A stretch of DNA of 33,093 nt from a virus: positions 1-33,093 of IMG/VR virus record IMGVR_UViG_3300020473_000009; one strand, 5' to 3'. The first letter of the stretch is position 1, and every line of letters starts with the position of its first letter. Under the pieces are notes generated by a model that had not been told where the DNA came from, did no database searches, and saw nothing but the letters and a program-made list of their open reading frames with translations. The position numbers and the translations under genes are program-made. Shown in pieces: positions 5,860 to 13,666 of this stretch.

Positions 5860-6456
5860 ATGAGAGAACACATCGCCGACATCAACCGCCGCCTTGAGAA
5901 TATGCTTCGCCTTGGAATTGTTAAAGAGGTTAGGCAAGGCTATTGCCGTGTAAAAACAGGCAATCTCGTCTTGGACTGGCGACCCTACTGGACTCAGCGA
6001 GCTGGCACCGCAAAGACCAGCTGGCGGCCAAGCGTGGGAGAACAGGTGTTAATTTTTTCGCCAGGTGGTGATTTTCACGGTGCGTTAATTGGGCCGGCGT
6101 TTTACAGCGACGAGAACGACCAGCCGGACGAGCACGAAACTCGCGACTACGTCGAGTACCCAGACGGCGCCAAGATAATCTACGACCCGGAGACCAGCGA
6201 GCTTATTGCCCAGGGCATAAAAACCGCACTGGTCCAGGCATCAGAAAAGGTTACGGTCGACTGCCCGGAAACAGAAACAACCGGCAACCTGACCGTAAAA
6301 GGAAAGCTAACAGTCGACGGTGAGAGCTTACTGAAAGGCGCTAACACAATGAAAGCCGGCACAACCATTACCAGCGGCGCAGAAATTGACGGCATTAAGT
6401 TTGGCGAGCACGTTCACACAGGCGACAGCGGCGGCAAGACAGGAGTTCCTGAGTAA
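5860..6456 (+). CDS. V: Baseplate spike protein V
   Basis: This 198-residue protein aligns along its length with P2 gpV: IADINRRLENMLRLGIVKEV, WTQRAGTAKTSWRPSVGEQV, FPDGA-like YPDGAKIIYDPETSELIAQGIKTA, a repetitive beta-helix middle, and C-terminal HVHTGDSGGKTG. H184 and H186 form the HxH motif that binds iron at the tip of the P2 spike. It pierces the outer membrane. The ATG lies about 5 nt after the putative -10 and has no ribosome site, so the message may be leaderless. It overlaps W by 1 nt. Confidence 0.93.
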   Translation: MREHIADINRRLENMLRLGIVKEVRQGYCRVKTGNLVLDWRPYWTQRAGTAKTSWRPSVGEQVLIFSPGGDFHGALIGPAFYSDENDQPDEHETRDYVEYPDGAKIIYDPETSELIAQGIKTALVQASEKVTVDCPETETTGNLTVKGKLTVDGESLLKGANTMKAGTTITSGAEIDGIKFGEHVHTGDSGGKTGVPE

Positions 6457-6803
6457 TGTGGCAGGGCATGAACAAAAGCACAGGGCGAAAAATTACAGAC
6501 GCTGAGCACATCAGTCAGTCTGTGACTGACATTATCACCACGCCCATTGGTAGCCGTGTCATGCGCCGCAACTACGGCAGCTATGTGCCGCGCTTATTGG
6601 ACTACCCACAGAACAACGCCACACGCATGCGCCTTATTGCCGCAACGGTTATGGCACTAACTGAGTTTGAACCACGCATTCGCGTGCGCAAGGTTGAAAT
6701 CTACGCGGACAAAGGCGGCAAGATGCTAATGACAATTAACGCAGACCGCGCTGATAGCGGTGAAATGCTGACACTAGAAAACATACGGATGACTACCGCA
6801 TGA
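6456..6803 (+). CDS. W: Baseplate wedge protein W (gp25-like)
   Basis: The 115-residue protein has the P2 gpW / T4 gp25-like fold signature: ITDAEHISQSVTDIITTPIGSRVMRRNYGSYVPRLLD, including the conserved SRVMRRNYGS wedge-core motif. It starts on the V stop (TAATG) and overlaps J by 4 nt, within one late operon. It forms the baseplate wedge core with J. Confidence 0.94.
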   Translation: MWQGMNKSTGRKITDAEHISQSVTDIITTPIGSRVMRRNYGSYVPRLLDYPQNNATRMRLIAATVMALTEFEPRIRVRKVEIYADKGGKMLMTINADRADSGEMLTLENIRMTTA

Positions 6804-7735
6804 GCCTTTTTCAACTTATCGACATGAGCAAGGTGCCAGTACCTGACATTATCGAAAAGCCCAGCTTTGAGGATAAGTTCTCAGAGCTAAAGGCATTGGC
6901 TGTGTCACTGCACCCAGAGGTTGAAGCCACCCTTGAGCTAGAGTCAGAGCCACTGACGAAGCTGCTGCAGACCTTCTCATATAGAGAGCTACACCTGATC
7001 GGTTTTTTCAATGACGGCACCCGCGCAAACATGCTGGCATCAGCAACAGAAAAAGACCTTGATGCCGTAGCCTCACGGTACAACATCACTCGCCTGGTTG
7101 TTCAGGAAGAAGATAACTCAGCGACGCCACCAACGCCTGCCGTCATGGAGAGTGACGACGCGCTACGCCGCCGCACCCAAATGGCGTTTGACGGATTAAA
7201 CACCGCCGGCAGTAACGACGGCTACGTGTTCTTTGCGCTCGGTAGCGACGGCCGCGTTCTGGATGCTTACGCGAACAGCCCGGCACCGTGCGAAATGAAT
7301 CTGTATTTACTCAGCCACGAAGGCAATGGACAGCCAAGCCAAAACCTTATTGAAAAGGTTAGGGCAACCTTTGGTTTAACGCCTGACGGATTAAGCCAAT
7401 TACCGGAGCCCAGTAAAATTAGACCACAAGGCGACCGCGTCAGAGTTTTGCCGGCGACAATTATTGAATACCAGATTGAGGCGGAAGTATTTATCAAGCC
7501 CGGCCCTGATGCCGAAGTTGTTTTCTCTAAAGCGATGGATGCACTAAATAAGTACATCGAGGACAACCACAAGTTAGGCAGCGACATTACCCGCTCCGGC
7601 ATCTTCGCTGCCCTGCATCAGCCAGGCACTCACAATGTACAAGTGACCAAGCCAGCCTCAGACCTTTCCATTGACAAGACCGAAGCGCCTTACTGCATTG
7701 CAGTGAACGTGACGTTAGGAGGCATCAGTGAGTAA
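6800..7735 (+). CDS. J: Baseplate assembly protein J
   Basis: This 311-residue protein is a P2 gpJ homologue: an N-terminal FQLIDMSKVPVPDIIE motif, a middle domain with NMLASATEKDLDAVASRYNI and DDALRRRTQMAFDG, and a C-terminal region with IKPGPDAEVVFSKA. It forms the baseplate rim with W and I. It starts at ATG 6800 overlapping the W stop and ends overlapping I by 8 nt. Confidence 0.94.
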   Translation: MSLFQLIDMSKVPVPDIIEKPSFEDKFSELKALAVSLHPEVEATLELESEPLTKLLQTFSYRELHLIGFFNDGTRANMLASATEKDLDAVASRYNITRLVVQEEDNSATPPTPAVMESDDALRRRTQMAFDGLNTAGSNDGYVFFALGSDGRVLDAYANSPAPCEMNLYLLSHEGNGQPSQNLIEKVRATFGLTPDGLSQLPEPSKIRPQGDRVRVLPATIIEYQIEAEVFIKPGPDAEVVFSKAMDALNKYIEDNHKLGSDITRSGIFAALHQPGTHNVQVTKPASDLSIDKTEAPYCIAVNVTLGGISE

Positions 7736-8471
7736 TTCACTTTTACCGCCTAATGCTTCAGAGCTAGACCGCGCTATAGAAAGGGTTATTGAGCACTGCA
7801 CTCAGTTCCCCGTGGACGTTCGTGACCTATGGGACCCTTGGCGCTGCCCGTTTGAATTATTGCCATGGCTTGCTTGGGCGTACTCTGTTGATAGCTGGAG
7901 CGAGCATTGGCCAGAGCAAATCAAGCGGAGCGTCGTTGACAGTAGCTTTCAGGTTCACAAATACAAAGCAACTCCGTTTGCAGTTCAAAGAGCATTAGAA
8001 GCACTGGGAATAAAGACCAATATTGTTGAGTGGTGGGAACAAGCGGGTACCGGCGCACCTGGCACAATGAAAGTGCTGGCACTGCTTAATGAAAACCTGA
8101 CTGGCGACGCTGACGGACTAATAAACGCCAACATGCTGCAGCTGGTAACAGAGTCAATCAACGTGTCGAAGCGCGGCTCTATTCACTTTGATGTTGAGCT
8201 TGGTATTGGCTTGGAAGAGTCGATTGGTCTTGCCGCCGCACCTTCACCCGGATACGGATTGCTTGACCCAGAGCTTGACGAACAACCGGTAACACCTGAT
8301 GCACTGAGCGCAGCCACTGGCTTTTTTGCAGTTGAGCACCAGGTTGTTTGCTCAGACTATGATATGAACTTTGGCAACCAAATGAAGCTGTCTGCAGAGA
8401 CAGAAGTCTTTCTGGCCGCTGGCGTACATCACCTACAACTTATTGATCACGATTTAACAGGAGTTGCTTAA
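7728..8471 (+). CDS. I: Tail protein I
   Basis: The first 150 residues match phage tail protein I (LPPNASELDRAIERV, RDLWDPWRCPFELLPWLAWAYSVDSW, YKATPFAVQRALEALG, GTMKVLALL). At 247 residues it is longer than P2 gpI (about 176). The extra C-terminal part, after residue 160, is unusual for the family and may provide the fibre attachment. It starts with GTG behind TAGGAGG. Its end is separated from the next ATG by one base. Confidence 0.9.
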   Translation: MSNSLLPPNASELDRAIERVIEHCTQFPVDVRDLWDPWRCPFELLPWLAWAYSVDSWSEHWPEQIKRSVVDSSFQVHKYKATPFAVQRALEALGIKTNIVEWWEQAGTGAPGTMKVLALLNENLTGDADGLINANMLQLVTESINVSKRGSIHFDVELGIGLEESIGLAAAPSPGYGLLDPELDEQPVTPDALSAATGFFAVEHQVVCSDYDMNFGNQMKLSAETEVFLAAGVHHLQLIDHDLTGVA

Positions 8472-8472
8472 C

Positions 8473-9012
8473 ATGGCACTGACTCTTCAATTCACCGAAG
8501 CTGGCCTTGACGCCTGCATTGACGCGCAGGCAAAAGGAATAAAAGCGCCCATTACTCACATGGCATTTGGTGACGCAGCTTACACACCAAGCAAAACACA
8601 AAGCCAATTATACAGCGAGAAAGAGCGCATTGAGATTAACGACTGGCAGGATGGAAACAAAAACATCCGCATGGCCGGAATCTTTGACGGCGACCTTGAG
8701 TACGCCATTCGTGAAATTGGCCTATTCCTAGAAGACGGAACCCTGCTGGGCGTTTATTCAGCCCCAGGCAAAACCCTTGGCTACAGAACCCCGGCAGTCA
8801 AGGTCGTTCAATGGTTCACGCTCAACGTTGAAGCGCTGCCATCCGACAGTGTCACCGTGGTTGTGGGCGCAGAGAACCTCAACCTGATTTTAGATAAAGA
8901 GTTCATCGCCGACGGCGCTTCGTACTTACGACAAGGCGCCGCCGTCATTAAAAATGCTCACTGGAATATGAATCTAAGTGAGCGCATTCGTGAAATGGAG
9001 GGCTCCGCGTGA
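8473..9012 (+). CDS. Tail-collar / fibre N-terminal protein (gpH N-terminal domain)
   Basis: The 179-residue protein matches the N-terminal attachment domain of P2-type tail fibre H (LTEAGL-like LQFTEAGLDACIDAQAKGI, ITHMAFGD, REIGLFLEDGTLLGVYS). It ends at residue 179 with RIREMEGSA, while P2 gpH runs to 669 residues. Here the receptor-binding part is a separate downstream gene, so adapter and tip are split. I chose ATG 8473 with AGGAG ahead over an upstream TTG. Confidence 0.88.
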   Translation: MALTLQFTEAGLDACIDAQAKGIKAPITHMAFGDAAYTPSKTQSQLYSEKERIEINDWQDGNKNIRMAGIFDGDLEYAIREIGLFLEDGTLLGVYSAPGKTLGYRTPAVKVVQWFTLNVEALPSDSVTVVVGAENLNLILDKEFIADGASYLRQGAAVIKNAHWNMNLSERIREMEGSA

Positions 9013-10238
9013 GTACTATTGCTGAAGAAATCCAAGCGCTAAAATCTGCCTCCGCAGAGCAAACAAGCGCATCGCAAAGCCTGGCACAAGAAGTGTCGGG
9101 CAAAATGGCTGACATCGACCAGAAGGTTGACCAGTCAATTGACCAGGTTGAACAAACCTATAACCAGAAGGCGAGCGATTTAACCATTATTGCAACCGAC
9201 GGTTACCGCAAGGCAATTGAGGACGCATCCGGCGGACGCAATACGGTTGTTTATGATGCCCAGGGCAACCCTAACATCATGGTTGTAGTGCCACGCTTCA
9301 ACATTGAAGACCTTGGCCTAACTGACCTCGATTTAGGTACAGGCACACACCCTGCATTCTTAACCAACGGCGCACCCCGCGGTGAAATCCTCATTGGCAA
9401 GTACCTGGCATCATCGGCTGCCGGCGGCTCGGCTGTAGTTGGCGGCGCACAACCTCGCGTCAGTGTTAATTACGATGCCGCAAAACAACTGTGCGAGGAT
9501 AAAGGCGCAGGCTGGCACATGATGTCAATTCATGAGTGGGCTGCTGTCGCACTGTGGAGCATGGCGAATGGCACCGTCCCTCGCGGCAACACCAACTGGG
9601 GCCGAGCGCATGATGCCGTTCACGAAACCGCCCGCCGTGCCGATGATGGCCAACCAGGTGACACATCGGGAATCGGCCGCACCGACACAGGGAAAGGCCC
9701 TGCCACATGGAACCATGACCATAGCGAGTTCGGCATTGCTGACTTGGTTGGCAATTGCCTTGAATGGCTAGACCAGATGAAGCTGGAGAACGGTCAAATT
9801 ATAACCACCCTTGATAACGACCCAAGCATTGCCGAAGTTAACTGGCACAAACACCCGGCGTTTTTTGACTCTACATCAAACGCAACTGAAGGCAGCAGTG
9901 TTGGCGGACCGGTACTAAATAACCAGGTAGTTAACCGCAACGGACCACTAAACGACGACAGTCATGACTACGCATACTCATCAGTATCAAACTGGGCTTC
10001 AATTACCAAAGATCCCAGCTACACACCTGTCGAATTATTGCGCAAATTGCTGATTGAATCAGCCGTTACAAGCAACGCCCAAGGCTACCTAACGGTGCGG
10101 AACTATGGCGACCGCTTCCCGCTGCGTGGCGGCAACTGGTACAGCGGCTCGAATGCCGGCCTCGGGTTTCTGTACCTGATTAACGCCCGGTCCAATTCGC
10201 TCAGCAACATCGGTTTCCGTCCGGCTTTATTCCTGTAA
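9009..10238 (+). CDS. Receptor-binding tail fibre tip with C-type-lectin / sulfatase-modifying-like variable domain
   Basis: The 409-residue protein has a coiled-coil N-terminus (residues 1-60, many Q/S heptads), a linker, and a large domain from about residue 115 with formylglycine-generating-enzyme-like features: GEILIGKYLAS, VSVNYDAAKQLCEDKGAGWHMMSIHEWAAVALW, FGIADLVGNCLEWLDQ. The last 40 residues (PLRGGNWYSGSN then NARSNSLSNIGFRPAL) look like the variable region of diversity-generating retroelement targets, where this fold displays hypervariable residues. It starts with GTG behind GGAGG, overlapping the previous stop. No reverse transcriptase is in the window. Confidence 0.82.
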   Translation: MSTIAEEIQALKSASAEQTSASQSLAQEVSGKMADIDQKVDQSIDQVEQTYNQKASDLTIIATDGYRKAIEDASGGRNTVVYDAQGNPNIMVVVPRFNIEDLGLTDLDLGTGTHPAFLTNGAPRGEILIGKYLASSAAGGSAVVGGAQPRVSVNYDAAKQLCEDKGAGWHMMSIHEWAAVALWSMANGTVPRGNTNWGRAHDAVHETARRADDGQPGDTSGIGRTDTGKGPATWNHDHSEFGIADLVGNCLEWLDQMKLENGQIITTLDNDPSIAEVNWHKHPAFFDSTSNATEGSSVGGPVLNNQVVNRNGPLNDDSHDYAYSSVSNWASITKDPSYTPVELLRKLLIESAVTSNAQGYLTVRNYGDRFPLRGGNWYSGSNAGLGFLYLINARSNSLSNIGFRPALFL

Positions 10239-10260
10239 CCTGTTGATTGTTTTTTGTACA

Positions 10261-10278
10261 GGCGCACGGTAGTGCGCC
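10261..10278 (+). repeat. 7-bp hairpin with GGTA tetraloop, 22 nt after the fibre stop
   Basis: GGCGCAC-GGTA-GTGCGCC. There is no T run after it on either strand, so it is not an intrinsic terminator. Such a hairpin just downstream of a variable repeat is a required target feature in the BPP-1 retroelement. Confidence 0.8.
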
Positions 10279-10331
10279 AACACAGCTAAACTAATAAACG
10301 CAATCTTCCAAAAACCGTTTAGGAGAGACTC

Positions 10332-10874
10332 ATGAGTTTTCAATACATTTTCAAAGGTCAGACGCACACAAATACTGATCGCGAATACATGCTGAACATT
10401 GGCATGGACACCGAACAAATTGAATCGGTTCTGCAGCAGCAGGAATACGAATTGGCAGCATCAATTGTAGGTAAAAACTACAGCACCATGACCGATGCCG
10501 AAGTTGAAAAAGCCTGCCGCGACGCCATCGACGAAGCTGCCGGCAACGTTCGCATCGCCTACATTTCAAAAGGCTTGCTGGTTGAAGAGGAATACCGCCT
10601 GGCAAAAACACAAGCCGAGAAATGGATCGCAGATGGAAAGCCAAGCCAGGTGCCTGACGCTGTTCAATCATGGGCTGATGCTGCTGGAATGACACCGGAA
10701 GAAGCAGCTGGCGACATCGCTACCACAGCGTTAAGCTGGGAGGGCGTTTTAGCTACCGTTCGTCAGGCGCGCTTGTCAGGTAAAGCAGCGCTTAATTCAG
10801 CAAGCTCACGCGCCGAACAGGTCGCAGCTGCTGCTGAGCAAGTCGCGCTTATTAACGCGTTAATGCCAGCATAA
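10332..10874 (+). CDS. Tail fibre partner / assembly protein (putative)
   Basis: This is a 180-residue, mostly helical protein behind AGGAGAG. The C-terminal half (EEYRLAKTQAEKWIADGKPSQVPDAVQSWADAAGM then WEGVLATVRQARLSGKAAL) resembles a C-terminal module common in phage fibre chaperone and tip-associated proteins. By position after the receptor-binding gene it takes the place of P2 gpG. I cannot show a chaperone activity from sequence. It overlaps the next gene by 1 base. Confidence 0.62.
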   Translation: MSFQYIFKGQTHTNTDREYMLNIGMDTEQIESVLQQQEYELAASIVGKNYSTMTDAEVEKACRDAIDEAAGNVRIAYISKGLLVEEEYRLAKTQAEKWIADGKPSQVPDAVQSWADAAGMTPEEAAGDIATTALSWEGVLATVRQARLSGKAALNSASSRAEQVAAAAEQVALINALMPA

Positions 10875-11290
10875 TGCACACGGTTGTTATATTCGGCACT
10901 AACAAACTGCCACTAAGCTGGGCCATCCGCTTCTTCACCAGAAGCCGATGGTCCCATGTTGGTGTCGTATCAAATGGCATGGTGTATGAGTCTGTTTTTG
11001 GTGAAGGTGTTCGCATTTCATCGCTCAAATCATTCACCAAGAAGTACCCGCGATACGCAATTGCAGCCATACCGTGCAATCAATCGGTGGCCATAGAGGC
11101 CATCAAGAAAGAGCTCGGCAAACCGTATGACCTTAAAGCTATATTCGGCTTGCTGCTTTGGCGCAAATGGGACAAGAAGAACGCCTGGTTTTGCTCCGAG
11201 CTTGTTGCTCATGCTTCAGGTCTATTCAGAAAGACCGGCATCAAACGGGTGACACCAGAAGATATTTGGAAGGTCTCAACTGATATTTAG
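10874..11290 (+). CDS. YiiX/NlpC-P60-like permuted papain-fold protein
   Basis: The 138-residue protein has the permuted NlpC/P60 (YiiX/YebB-like) layout: a histidine in SHVGVV (H28) before, and a cysteine in WFCSELV (C107) after, the core strands. Members act as amidases or peptidases on cell-wall peptides or lipids. The W-x-S-H-V-G-V-V motif is well preserved. It has no ribosome site and starts on the TAATG overlap with the previous gene, so it depends on coupling. It is the last gene of the V operon, and its stop touches a terminator. Confidence 0.72.
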   Translation: MHTVVIFGTNKLPLSWAIRFFTRSRWSHVGVVSNGMVYESVFGEGVRISSLKSFTKKYPRYAIAAIPCNQSVAIEAIKKELGKPYDLKAIFGLLLWRKWDKKNAWFCSELVAHASGLFRKTGIKRVTPEDIWKVSTDI

Positions 11291-11313
11291 GCGTGAAGTG
11301 TCACGCCTTTTTT
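11290..11313 (+). terminator. Terminator after the V operon
   Basis: GGCGTGA-AGTG-TCACGCC followed by TTTTTT. It lies directly before the next late dyad. Confidence 0.9.
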
Positions 11314-11336
11314 GTTGTTTATTCTGCTTTTACAAC
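11314..11336 (+). promoter_or_regulatory. Ogr-type late promoter dyad for FI-FII-E-T-U-D
   Basis: The 23-bp GTTGT-N13-ACAAC element is identical to that at 5793, and GCACACTTAGC lies at the same distance downstream. The FI start is 88 nt past the dyad and has a CGGAG ribosome site. Confidence 0.8.
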
Positions 11337-11423
11337 CGCACCCAATAGCCCACACGCCCTGCCGAATGCACACTTAGCCTTGCAAATACCAAACTGTATT
11401 AGTCAACCGGACCGGAGATAATC

Positions 11424-12596
11424 ATGACTGAATACCATCACGGTGTGCGCGTCGTTGAAATCAACGAAGGCACACGCACCATTCGTACCGTGGCAACAGC
11501 GGTAATCGGCGCAGTCTGTACTGCATCAGACGCCGATACTGAAATGTTCCCGCTAAATAAACCCGTTCTATTCACACGCCCTAAAGACGCTATTGCCGGT
11601 GCTGGCACTCAAGGCACTTTGCGCAATACGTTGGAAGGTATATCAGATATGGTGAACACTCCCACCATTATTGTTCGCGTAGAGGAAGGCGTGGACGCTG
11701 CAGAGACGACCAGTAATGTCATTGGTACCGTGCAGCCTGATGGCTCTTACACAGGCCTGCAAGCACTGCTTAGTGCCCAAGCGTCACTAGGTGTTAAGCC
11801 TCGAATTCTAGGTGCGCCTGGTCTTGATGAACTGGCTGTGGCAACAGAGCTGGCCGTCATCGCCAAGAAACTTCGCGGGTTTTCCTATGTGAGCAGTGCA
11901 GGTGCAGCAACGAAAGAGGAAGCTATCACCTATCGCGACAACTTCGGTGAGCGAGAATTAATGGTTATTTACGGTGACTTTACGGCATGGGACACAACCA
12001 CCAATCAGTCTGAGCCTAGCTATGCCGTCGGGCGAGCAATGGGCTTGCGCGCTCACATCGACAAGACTATGGGGTGGCATAAAACGCTGTCTAACGTTGC
12101 TGTCAGCGGTGTTGATGGCTTAACCAAGCCTGTATTTTGGGACCTGCAAGACCCGTCAACTGACGCAAACTTGCTGAATGAAAACGAAGTTACTGTTTTG
12201 ATTCGTGAGCAAGGTTTCCGATTCTGGGGTTCTCGAACCTGCTCTTCTGACCCGCTATTTCAGTTCGAGAACTACACGCGGACTGCACAAATTCTTGCAG
12301 ACACCGTTGCAGAAGCGCACATGTGGGCTGTCGACAAACCCATCACACCGACGCTGGTGAAAGATATTGTCGAAGGCATCAATGCCAAGTTCCGCGAGCT
12401 TCGCACCCAGGGCTACATCGTAGACGCCCAAGCCTGGTACAACGAAGAGCTTAACGATAAAGACACGCTGAAAGCAGGCAAGTTATTTATCGATTACGAT
12501 TATACGCCAGTGCCGCCGCTTGAAGATTTAACCTTCCAGCAACGCATCACTGACCGTTACTTAATTAACTTTGCCAGCAGCATTACTGCAGCGTAA
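11424..12596 (+). CDS. FI: Contractile tail sheath FI
   Basis: The 390-residue protein is a P2 FI homologue (FI is 396): EYHHGVRVVEINEGTRTIRTVATAVIG at the N-terminus, FTRPKDAIAGAGTQGTL, and the GFRFWGSRTCSSDPLFQFENYTRT segment and C-terminal ITDRYLINF conserved in sheath proteins. It polymerises around the tube and contracts on infection. It is first in its late operon, 10 nt before the tube gene. Confidence 0.96.
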   Translation: MTEYHHGVRVVEINEGTRTIRTVATAVIGAVCTASDADTEMFPLNKPVLFTRPKDAIAGAGTQGTLRNTLEGISDMVNTPTIIVRVEEGVDAAETTSNVIGTVQPDGSYTGLQALLSAQASLGVKPRILGAPGLDELAVATELAVIAKKLRGFSYVSSAGAATKEEAITYRDNFGERELMVIYGDFTAWDTTTNQSEPSYAVGRAMGLRAHIDKTMGWHKTLSNVAVSGVDGLTKPVFWDLQDPSTDANLLNENEVTVLIREQGFRFWGSRTCSSDPLFQFENYTRTAQILADTVAEAHMWAVDKPITPTLVKDIVEGINAKFRELRTQGYIVDAQAWYNEELNDKDTLKAGKLFIDYDYTPVPPLEDLTFQQRITDRYLINFASSITAA

Positions 12597-12606
12597 GGAG
12601 TAACTC

Positions 12607-13122
12607 ATGGCTTTACCTAAAAAACTAAAACATATGAACGTATTCGTCGATGGCACGAGCTGGGCTGGTGTAGCCGAATCGTTCACACCTGCAAGCTTAG
12701 CTCGTCAAACTGAAGCTTACCGTGGTGGCGGCATGCCGGGCGGCGTAAAAATTGACATGGGCTTTGAAGATGACGCCCTTGACACTCAAGCGGTATTTGG
12801 TGGTTTTGTCGCAGACATGATTCGTCACCAAGCAAAAGAAACAGTTGACGGACTGATGGTTCGTTTTGCTGGTTCTTACCAGCGCGACGACACCGGCGAA
12901 GTAGAAACCGTAGAAGTTGTTCAGCGCGGTCGTATTCTCAATGACGACCAGGGCGAACAGAAAGGCGGAGAAAGCAATCAGATGACTGTGTCATTTGCCA
13001 ACAGCTACTACAAACTAACTGTCAATGGTGCAGTTATTAGAGAGGTCGATTTGGTTGCCATGATTGATATTGTTGATGGCGATGACCGGATGGAGAAGCA
13101 TCGCCAAGCAATTGGCGTTTAA
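12607..13122 (+). CDS. FII: Tail tube FII
   Basis: The 171-residue protein (P2 FII 172) has PKKLKHMNVFVDGTSWAGVAESFTPASL and TEAYRGGGMPGGVKIDMGFE, typical of the major tail tube. The ribosome site is AAGGAG. A terminator follows within 15 nt, so abundant sheath and tube are set apart from low-copy downstream genes. Confidence 0.95.
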   Translation: MALPKKLKHMNVFVDGTSWAGVAESFTPASLARQTEAYRGGGMPGGVKIDMGFEDDALDTQAVFGGFVADMIRHQAKETVDGLMVRFAGSYQRDDTGEVETVEVVQRGRILNDDQGEQKGGESNQMTVSFANSYYKLTVNGAVIREVDLVAMIDIVDGDDRMEKHRQAIGV

Positions 13123-13136
13123 GCTTTGCGTTCATT

Positions 13137-13158
13137 AGCCCCTGCGGGGGCTTCTTTT
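13137..13158 (+). terminator. Internal terminator between FII and E
   Basis: AGCCCC-TGCG-GGGGCT followed by TCTTTTTC. It sits inside a late operon with no new promoter dyad visible after it, so it probably acts as a partial attenuator. Confidence 0.75.
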
Positions 13159-13181
13159 TCTAACCCTTCGAGAATTTAACT

Positions 13182-13505
13182 ATGAATCAAAAAAATGCGC
13201 TGGTTACCGCAACTGTAGAGCTTGACTACCCTATCAAGCGCGGGGACAAAGAAATTAAAACCATTGAGCTGCGTAAGCCTCGTGCTGGCGAAATGCGCGG
13301 GCTATCACTGACTGACGTGCTGCAAATGGAGTACAACGCGTTAAACCGCTTACTTCCTCGCATCACTCAGCCAACGCTCACTGAGCCTGAAATTATGAAC
13401 CTAGACCCAGCTGACTTGCTGCAAATTGGCACAGAGGTGACGTCTTTTTTGTTAAGCAAGAAGATGCGTGGGGAGATGGACGAGGGAGCTCAACCGAGCA
13501 GCTAG
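13182..13505 (+). CDS. E: Tail assembly chaperone E
   Basis: The 107-residue zero-frame product begins VTATVELDYPIKRGDKEIKTIELRKPRAGEMRGLSLTDVL and continues with NRLLPRITQPTLTE, as in P2 gpE. It assists tape-measure assembly. A T TTT TTG slippery site lies in frame at 13445-13451, near the 3' end, from which E+E' is made. It follows an attenuator, so its level is likely below FII. Confidence 0.9.
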   Translation: MNQKNALVTATVELDYPIKRGDKEIKTIELRKPRAGEMRGLSLTDVLQMEYNALNRLLPRITQPTLTEPEIMNLDPADLLQIGTEVTSFLLSKKMRGEMDEGAQPSS

Positions 13506-13666
13506 AGCTGCCCAATAAAGTTGATGACTTGATGGCGGATATTGCCGCCATCTTTCAGTGGCCACTCAGCGACATGTACGAGCTAGAGCTTGACGAACTC
13601 AGCGCGTGGCACGAAAAGGCAATTGACCGGTACAACCGGATGAACGGAGTTAAAAGCCGTGGCTAA
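13182..13666 (+). CDS. E': Tail chaperone E+E' (-1 frameshift fusion)
   Basis: Ribosomes slipping back one base at 13445-13451 continue from 13451 in the new frame for 71 codons to TAA 13664-13666. This gives about 161 residues (P2 E+E' is 142). The extension contains the GpE'-family motif DLMADIAAIFQWPLSDMYELEL and HEKAIDRYN. There is no separate start for E', so the frameshift is the only evident route. The stop lies 3 codons into the tape-measure gene, so T is coupled. The spacer before T is otherwise unexplained by a gene. Confidence 0.92.
13445..13451 (+). promoter_or_regulatory. Slippery site T TTT TTG
   Basis: The heptamer is in the correct frame (TCT TTT TTG read as T TTT TTG) for -1 slippage, the same heptamer as in P2 E/E'. 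Confidence 0.92.

Noticed and set aside
10261-10278. Hairpin after the fibre gene as a terminator
   Set aside because: There is no T run downstream on the plus strand, and on the minus strand an A run follows.
9009-10331. A complete diversity-generating retroelement
   Set aside because: No reverse transcriptase ORF, accessory gene or template repeat was found in the circular genome. Only the target gene and hairpin are supported.
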